Assembly (NCBI RefSeq): GCF_031581265.1
Contig: NZ_JAVLBQ010000004.1
Span: 1 to 64,000, forward strand
From: Gracilimonas sp031581265
GTDB lineage: Bacteria; Bacteroidota; Rhodothermia; Balneolales; Balneolaceae
DNA: 64,000 nt
Direction of reading: 5' to 3'
Position 1 is the stretch's first letter. Every line of letters begins with the position of its first letter. Positions 59,387 through 64,000 of the stretch are shown piece after piece. The notes below the pieces were generated by a model that ran no database searches, was not told the origin of the DNA, and saw only the letters and a list, made by a program, of their open reading frames with translations. A program made the position numbers and the translations under genes.

Positions 59387-60598
59387 ATGAGTCATAAGCC
59401 TACAATAACAGATTCTTTACAATTTCCAGCCGACAGCAAAGTTCCACGCGCTCTATTTGGTGTTGGTACCGTTGGCATTCTTGCAACCATCATAGGTTAC
59501 TTCTTTGATGCGGATCAATTCTTTTTCTCCTACTTAGTCAGCTTCGTATTCTTTACCGGGATTGCTTTAGCTGCCTTAATAACGGTGATGTTGCATCATA
59601 TTACCCGGTCGAGCTGGGGCGTGGTATTTCGTCGTATTTCAGAGACTTTCACATCAAACATATGGATCTGGGCAATCTTCGTGATTCCTATTTTACTGGG
59701 AATACACAATCTCTATCATTGGAGTCACCCGGAATTGCTGGAATACGGTGGAGCAGATTATGATAAAATCGTTTCAGGCAAAACACCTTACCTGAATTCA
59801 CCATTTTTCATCATTCGTCAGATTATTTATTTCGTCATTTGGGGTTTCTTTGGCTACAAACTCCACAAGGTTTCTGTCAAAATGGATGAAACCAACGATT
59901 GGGGACTTACCTCTTTATTACGAAAGTTGAGTGCACCCGGTATTCTTATTTTTGCTCTGTCCGTTGCTTTTGCAAGTTTTGACTGGCTCATGTCTTTAGA
60001 TCCACACTGGTTCTCTACCATGTTTGGGGTGTACTTCTTTTCCATTAGCTTCCAGGCATTTTGGCCGGTTATGATTTTATTAGTGTTCTATTTACAAAGC
60101 AAAGGAATATTATCTGATACTATTCGACAGGTACATATTTATGATTTGGGAGCTTGGTTTTTTGCCTTTACGATATTTTATGCATACATCGCTTTCTCAC
60201 AGTTTTTATTGATCTATTATGCAAACTTACCCGAGGAAACACTTTGGTATTATCACCGTCTTGAAGGTGGCTGGCAATATGTAGGATATAGTTTATTGAT
60301 TTTCCGTTTTGCCGTACCATTCCTTGTTCTTCTTAACCGTGAGGCTAAGAAAAACAGAACCATCCTTGCGGCTGTCTCCATTTTAGTACTTGTAATTCAC
60401 TTCGCAGAAATATACTGGATAGCAATGCCTGTACTGTATGATCATGGAGTTAACTTCAGCTGGATGGATATAACCGCATTCCTCGGATTGGGAGGCATCT
60501 TTTTTGGCTTATTCTTCCGTCGTTTCCAAAAACACGATATGATTCCCAAAAACGATCCAAAATTAGACGAATGTCTCTCTAAATCGTATCACCAATAA
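59387..60598 (+). CDS. actF: ACIII membrane subunit ActF
   Basis: 403 aa, ten helices, NrfD-like paralogue of ActC. Features: FDWLMSLDPHWFSTMFGVYFFSISFQ, IFYAYIAFSQFLLIYYANLPEETLWYYHR and the closing FRRFQKHDMIPKNDPKL. ActF pairs with ActC in the membrane and is proposed to contribute to proton translocation. Last structural gene of ACIII; the next gene starts 11 bases later. Confidence 0.95.
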   Translation: MSHKPTITDSLQFPADSKVPRALFGVGTVGILATIIGYFFDADQFFFSYLVSFVFFTGIALAALITVMLHHITRSSWGVVFRRISETFTSNIWIWAIFVIPILLGIHNLYHWSHPELLEYGGADYDKIVSGKTPYLNSPFFIIRQIIYFVIWGFFGYKLHKVSVKMDETNDWGLTSLLRKLSAPGILIFALSVAFASFDWLMSLDPHWFSTMFGVYFFSISFQAFWPVMILLVFYLQSKGILSDTIRQVHIYDLGAWFFAFTIFYAYIAFSQFLLIYYANLPEETLWYYHRLEGGWQYVGYSLLIFRFAVPFLVLLNREAKKNRTILAAVSILVLVIHFAEIYWIAMPVLYDHGVNFSWMDITAFLGLGGIFFGLFFRRFQKHDMIPKNDPKLDECLSKSYHQ

Positions 60599-60609
60599 TC
60601 GAATTACCG

Positions 60610-61143
60610 ATGTCAGATAAGTACAGTTCAGAATTTAAAGCCAAAGTAGCACTTGAAGCCGTCACCCAGGGCCGCTCTGTAATTAAAGAAACGGCCGAGA
60701 AATATGACGTTACTGAAGATGAAGTCATTGCCTGGGCAGCTCAACTTCACGAAGATGCCTCAAAGATATTTACAGCCGGTGCTGAACCAGTAGCTGATGA
60801 CTCAGAAGGAGAAGATGTAGATCTTGCTACTGATGATAGTGAATTTGCTGCAGCAGTTGAGCATGGTGTAATGAGTGATACGCTCAACTATAAGAAATTA
60901 ATATTTTGGTCTACTTTAGGAACCTCACTGGTAATCATTTTTGTTATTGGTTTAGTATATTTTTCTCAATACAGCCTTTTTGAAGCTCAAAAAGAAGCTT
61001 CTTCAAGAGTTACCTATTCTGATTTCAGTGAATTAGTGGCTGAACAAGAACAAGAATTAAATAGCTTTGGCGTAGTTGATTTGGAAGATGGTATTTACAG
61101 AATTCCTATTGACAGCGCCATCAACAAAATCGCCACAGATTAA
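60610..61143 (+). CDS. Membrane-anchored protein with a transposase-type HTH
   Basis: 177 aa, no named family recognised. Residues 5-45 (YSSEFKAKVALEAVTQGRSV then ETAEKYDVTEDEVIAWAAQL) match the helix-turn-helix of IS3/IS2-type transposase OrfA proteins. An acidic linker (60-90) leads to one hydrophobic helix (97-117) and a C-terminal part (118-177) that would be periplasmic. No transposase core or inverted repeats surround it. It lies between actF (11 bases) and the SCO gene (9 bases), so it is a full member of the ACIII-caa3 operon. Function unknown: an assembly or supercomplex subunit, or a membrane-bound regulator, are both possible. Confidence 0.75.
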   Translation: MSDKYSSEFKAKVALEAVTQGRSVIKETAEKYDVTEDEVIAWAAQLHEDASKIFTAGAEPVADDSEGEDVDLATDDSEFAAAVEHGVMSDTLNYKKLIFWSTLGTSLVIIFVIGLVYFSQYSLFEAQKEASSRVTYSDFSELVAEQEQELNSFGVVDLEDGIYRIPIDSAINKIATD

Positions 61144-61152
61144 TCAATCTTT

Positions 61153-61986
61153 ATGAGACGTTTTGCACTGTTTGCACTTAGTAATTTGCTTGCAGTGCTT
61201 CTGATTTCACATACTGCCACCGCGCAGTTAAACCGTGAACAACCGGACGCGCTGCAAGATCTTGGCATCGATGAAAAATTGGGAGATACCATCCCTTTAG
61301 ATGCCAAATTTGCAACCTCTGAAGGGGACAGTGTTTTACTCAAAGATTTATTAGAAGAAGGTAAACCGGTTTTACTAAACCCATTGTACTACGAATGTCC
61401 CATGTTGTGTGGCTTAGTACTGGATGGGACTATTAATGTTATTGAGGATTTAGCATGGAAGCCGGGAAAAGAATTTATTGTGATATCGGTAAGTATCGAT
61501 CCGGATGAAAAAGCTGAATTAGCAGCTAAAACCAAGGATAATTACTTGAGCCAAATGGATGCGACCACAAAATCCGGATGGCATTTTTTGACCGGTAATA
61601 AAAGTGAAATTGACAAAGTGGTGGAAGCAGTTGGCTTCCGCTATAAAGAAATTGAGGATACCGGAGAATTTGCTCACAGTGCAGCAATTATACTCTTGAG
61701 TCCTGAAGGAAAAATAACCCGTTATTTGTACGGAATTTCCTATGATGAATTTAATGTCCGCAATGCACTGTTTGAATCTGCGGATGGAAAAATAGGCAGT
61801 ACTCTTGAAAAAGTAGTGATGTACTGCTACCAGTATGATGCAGATTCCGGTAGTTATGTACCGGTAGCTCTCAATATAATGAAGCTTGGAGGCTTGGCTA
61901 CACTGATATTTCTCGGTATATTCTTGGGCCTGTTTTGGCTTCGTGAAAAACGCAACAAATCAACCACAAAAACTGAATTTAACTAA
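61153..61986 (+). CDS. SCO1/SenC copper chaperone
   Basis: 277 aa. A signal peptide or anchor (about 1-24) and a thioredoxin-like domain with the copper motif C82-x3-C86 (YECPMLC) and His175 (GEFAHSA) bind copper for the CuA site of cytochrome oxidase. A second helix near the C-terminus (about 240-262) makes this a two-anchor SCO. Its stop overlaps the coxB start by one base (TAATG), which ties it to CuA loading of that subunit. Confidence 0.92.
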   Translation: MRRFALFALSNLLAVLLISHTATAQLNREQPDALQDLGIDEKLGDTIPLDAKFATSEGDSVLLKDLLEEGKPVLLNPLYYECPMLCGLVLDGTINVIEDLAWKPGKEFIVISVSIDPDEKAELAAKTKDNYLSQMDATTKSGWHFLTGNKSEIDKVVEAVGFRYKEIEDTGEFAHSAAIILLSPEGKITRYLYGISYDEFNVRNALFESADGKIGSTLEKVVMYCYQYDADSGSYVPVALNIMKLGGLATLIFLGIFLGLFWLREKRNKSTTKTEFN

Positions 61987-62930
61987 TGGGCAGTTTATTC
62001 GATTTTATGCTTCCGGAACTCAAATCTCCGATGACGGGAGCAAGTACCGATGCGCTGATGGCTTTCATCCACATCGTTAGCTTCATTATTCTTGCCGGTG
62101 TAACTATTGCAATGATTTATTTTGCAATCAAATACAAGCGCCGCTCAGATGATGACAAAACTCCACTTATCACCCACAATAATAAGCTTGAGGTTACTTG
62201 GTCGGTAATTCCCCTGTTGTTGGTCTTTATCGTTTTTGGATGGGGATATAAAGGATGGCTGAATTTACAAACTCCCCCTGATAACGCCTACGAGATCCAA
62301 GTCTCCGCATATAAGTGGGGTTGGACTTTTAGTTATGAAAATGGAGCTCAGGTTGGGAATGAAGTTCATGTGCCGGCAGGACGTCCGGTTAAATTAGTGA
62401 TGCAGTCGCAAGATGTGCTCCACTCCTTTTTTGTACCAGATTATCGAATTAAACAAGATGTCCTTCCCAATCGCTATACATCAGTTTGGTTTCAGGCAGA
62501 GGAACCCGGTGAATCCCAAGTCTTTTGTACCGAATATTGCGGCACCTCCCACTCTGATATGTTAGCCAAGGTTATTGTACACACCCCTGAAGAATTTGAT
62601 ACCTGGTTATCTCAACAAAATACAGGTGGTGGCGGAACGCCTGCTGAAAGAGGAGAAAACCTTATCAGCGTTCAGGGATGCGTGACCTGTCACTCACAAG
62701 ATGGTTCTGAGCTCATCGGACCAAGCTTTCAGGGGTTATGGGGCAGCGAGCGAAACTTTGAAAACGCCGGATCTGTAACAGCAGATGAAAATTACATACG
62801 AGAATCTATTCTTGAGCCTTCTGCTAAAATTGTAGAGGGATATCAAAACCAGATGGTTAGCTATGAAGGCCGCCTGAGTGATGACGACATTTCAGATATT
62901 ATTGAATACATAAAAACTTTAGAAGAATAA
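61986..62930 (+). CDS. coxB: caa3 oxidase subunit II with cytochrome c domain
   Basis: 314 aa. Two helices (about 25-50 and 72-92) precede the CuA cupredoxin domain with LHSFFVPDYRIKQDVLPNR and the CuA loop C181-x3-C185-x3-H189-x2-M192 (CTEYCGTSHSDM). A C-terminal monoheme cytochrome domain has CVTCH (Cys232, Cys235, His236). No lipoprotein signal. It receives electrons from ACIII through the fused heme and passes them to heme a. It overlaps the SCO gene upstream and coxA starts 2 bases downstream. Confidence 0.95.
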   Translation: MGSLFDFMLPELKSPMTGASTDALMAFIHIVSFIILAGVTIAMIYFAIKYKRRSDDDKTPLITHNNKLEVTWSVIPLLLVFIVFGWGYKGWLNLQTPPDNAYEIQVSAYKWGWTFSYENGAQVGNEVHVPAGRPVKLVMQSQDVLHSFFVPDYRIKQDVLPNRYTSVWFQAEEPGESQVFCTEYCGTSHSDMLAKVIVHTPEEFDTWLSQQNTGGGGTPAERGENLISVQGCVTCHSQDGSELIGPSFQGLWGSERNFENAGSVTADENYIRESILEPSAKIVEGYQNQMVSYEGRLSDDDISDIIEYIKTLEE

Positions 62931-62931
62931 C

Positions 62932-64000
62932 ATGTCAACAGCTGAAGTAACGCCGGCAGAAACCGGGACTAAAAAGACATTAAAAGTAAAGCGGTATAAG
63001 CCATCCGAAGATCCTAAAAACACTTATCTCACAGATGAGAAAGGTTTATGGGCATGGATGACTACCGTTGATCATAAAAAAATTGGGCTCATGTATTTGG
63101 GCTCAGTCACTTTCTTTTTCTTATTGGGAGGAGTTCTTGCTTTACTACTTAGAACTGAGCTTTTAACTCCTGCAAAAACTTTTATAGAAGCTGATACTTA
63201 TAATCAGTTTTTTACTCTTCACGGGGCCATCATGGTATTCTTCGTGCTGATTCCCTCCATCCCTGCCGCACTTGGAAACTTTGTTCTTCCTATGCAGCTT
63301 GGAGCAAAAGATGTAGCCTTTCCAAGGTTAAACCTGGCAAGTTTCTACATTTATGTGATCGGTGCTATTTTTACTTTTATCGCCCTTGCCAATAATGGGC
63401 TCGATACCGGATGGACTTTCTACACTCCCTATAGTACCGAATCCTCATCCAGTGTGATATGGGTTACATTAGGGGTTTTTATTCTTGGATTTTCATCCAT
63501 ATTAACCGGTACAAACTTTATTGCCACCATTCACAAATTGCGTGCACCCGGTATTACCTGGGGTAAACTTCCTTTAAACTTATGGGCATTATATGCCACA
63601 AGTATTATTCAGGTACTTGCAACTCCGGTTTTAGCAATTACAGTTTTACTGCTTACCATGGAGCGTACTCTTGGAATAGGAATTTTTGACCCTGCCCTTG
63701 GCGGTGACCCCGTTTTATTCCAACACTTCTTTTGGTTCTATTCCCACCCCGCGGTATATATTATGATCGTACCGGCATTTGGTATTATCTCTGAAGTGAT
63801 CACCACATTTTCCAAAAAACACATTTTTGGATATTGGGCTATCGCACTTTCATCGCTGGCTATCGCCTTTATTGGTTTCCTGGTTTGGGGACACCATATG
63901 TTCACTTCCGGTCAGTCTGCAGTGGCAACTACCGTATTCTCATTCCTGACCTTCCTTGTAGGTATTCCGACAGGAATTAAGATCCTGAACTGGGTGGCAA
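62932..64000 (+). CDS. coxA: Cytochrome c oxidase subunit I, A2 type (partial, runs off the window)
   Basis: The first 356 codons are present; the 3' end lies outside the window. ATG at 62932, 2 bases after coxB. Low-spin heme a ligand is in FFTLHGAIMVFF; the CuB/Tyr region is FWFYSHPAVYIMI; GHHMFTSGQ carries two further CuB ligands. The YSHP-x-V signature, in place of the Glu of A1-type enzymes (GHPEVY), marks the A2 subfamily first described in Rhodothermus marinus caa3. It forms the proton-pumping oxygen reductase at the end of the ACIII chain and needs heme A from the CtaA gene at 8.2 kb. Confidence 0.95.
   Translation, partial: MSTAEVTPAETGTKKTLKVKRYKPSEDPKNTYLTDEKGLWAWMTTVDHKKIGLMYLGSVTFFFLLGGVLALLLRTELLTPAKTFIEADTYNQFFTLHGAIMVFFVLIPSIPAALGNFVLPMQLGAKDVAFPRLNLASFYIYVIGAIFTFIALANNGLDTGWTFYTPYSTESSSSVIWVTLGVFILGFSSILTGTNFIATIHKLRAPGITWGKLPLNLWALYATSIIQVLATPVLAITVLLLTMERTLGIGIFDPALGGDPVLFQHFFWFYSHPAVYIMIVPAFGIISEVITTFSKKHIFGYWAIALSSLAIAFIGFLVWGHHMFTSGQSAVATTVFSFLTFLVGIPTGIKILNWVA

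Noticed and set aside
60610..60750. Insertion sequence remnant between actF and SCO
   Set aside because: Only the HTH resembles a transposase; there are no terminal repeats or catalytic residues, and the gene fits tightly in the operon.

Overview
The window reads as part of the chromosome of an aerobic, probably marine member of the Balneolota/Rhodothermota group, or a close Bacteroidota relative. The evidence is an Alternative Complex III operon running straight into an A2-type caa3 oxidase (the Rhodothermus arrangement), a fused CcoN-CcoO cbb3 oxidase, a bacterial mevalonate pathway, and weak ribosome-binding sites with many 1-8 nt gene overlaps. This placement is an inference; no rRNA or tRNA gene was found.

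Layout. 0.2-1.4 kb: copper nitrite reductase nirK with two copies of an inverted repeat upstream. 1.6-6.0 kb: mevalonate operon (mvaD, phosphomevalonate kinase, and an HMG-CoA reductase/mevalonate kinase fusion). 6.2-9.2 kb: small proteins, lipoate ligase and heme A synthase. 9.3-15.4 kb: a copper and redox group (His/Cys-rich small protein, Met-rich lipoprotein, OprC/NosA-like copper TonB receptor, thioredoxin, OsmC, Dps). 15.4-19.2 kb: purL and a CoA-transferase. 19.7-28.3 kb: Rrf2 regulator plus a complete cbb3 oxidase assembly and structural set (ccoI, S, NO, Q, P, G, H). 28.3-38.7 kb: housekeeping and metabolic genes (HAD phosphatase, LemA/TPM set, methionine gamma-lyase with Lrp, glycerate kinase, exosortase, FadE with TetR). 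38.7-45.5 kb: a minus-strand nitrosative/anaerobic cluster (heme-copper-like membrane proteins, a nitronate-monooxygenase-like barrel protein, the RIC Fe-S repair protein, an NsrR-like Rrf2 regulator, HemN). 46.5-52.4 kb: a restriction-modification island packed with several repeat families. 52.6-64.0 kb: actABCDEF, a membrane-anchored HTH protein, SCO, coxB and the start of coxA.

Most of the window serves copper- and heme-dependent respiration: copper import and delivery (TonB receptor, Met-rich lipoprotein, CcoI, SCO), heme A synthesis, two terminal oxidases, ACIII and nitrite reduction. A shared palindrome (TTAAGA-N8-TCTTAA) upstream of nirK (twice), the RIC gene and the adjacent Rrf2 regulator suggests a small NO/nitrite regulon spread over 42 kb.

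The most unusual items are: intergenic-type palindromic repeats inserted in frame inside ccoI (57 codons) and the restriction-modification gene (two insertions); a NirK in which Gln seems to replace the type 1 copper axial Met; a nitronate-monooxygenase-like protein inside the NO cluster; a transposase-type HTH fused to a membrane anchor inside the ACIII-caa3 operon; and two genes broken by a single lesion (an in-frame TGA at 34.5 kb and a one-base frameshift at 39.0 kb).
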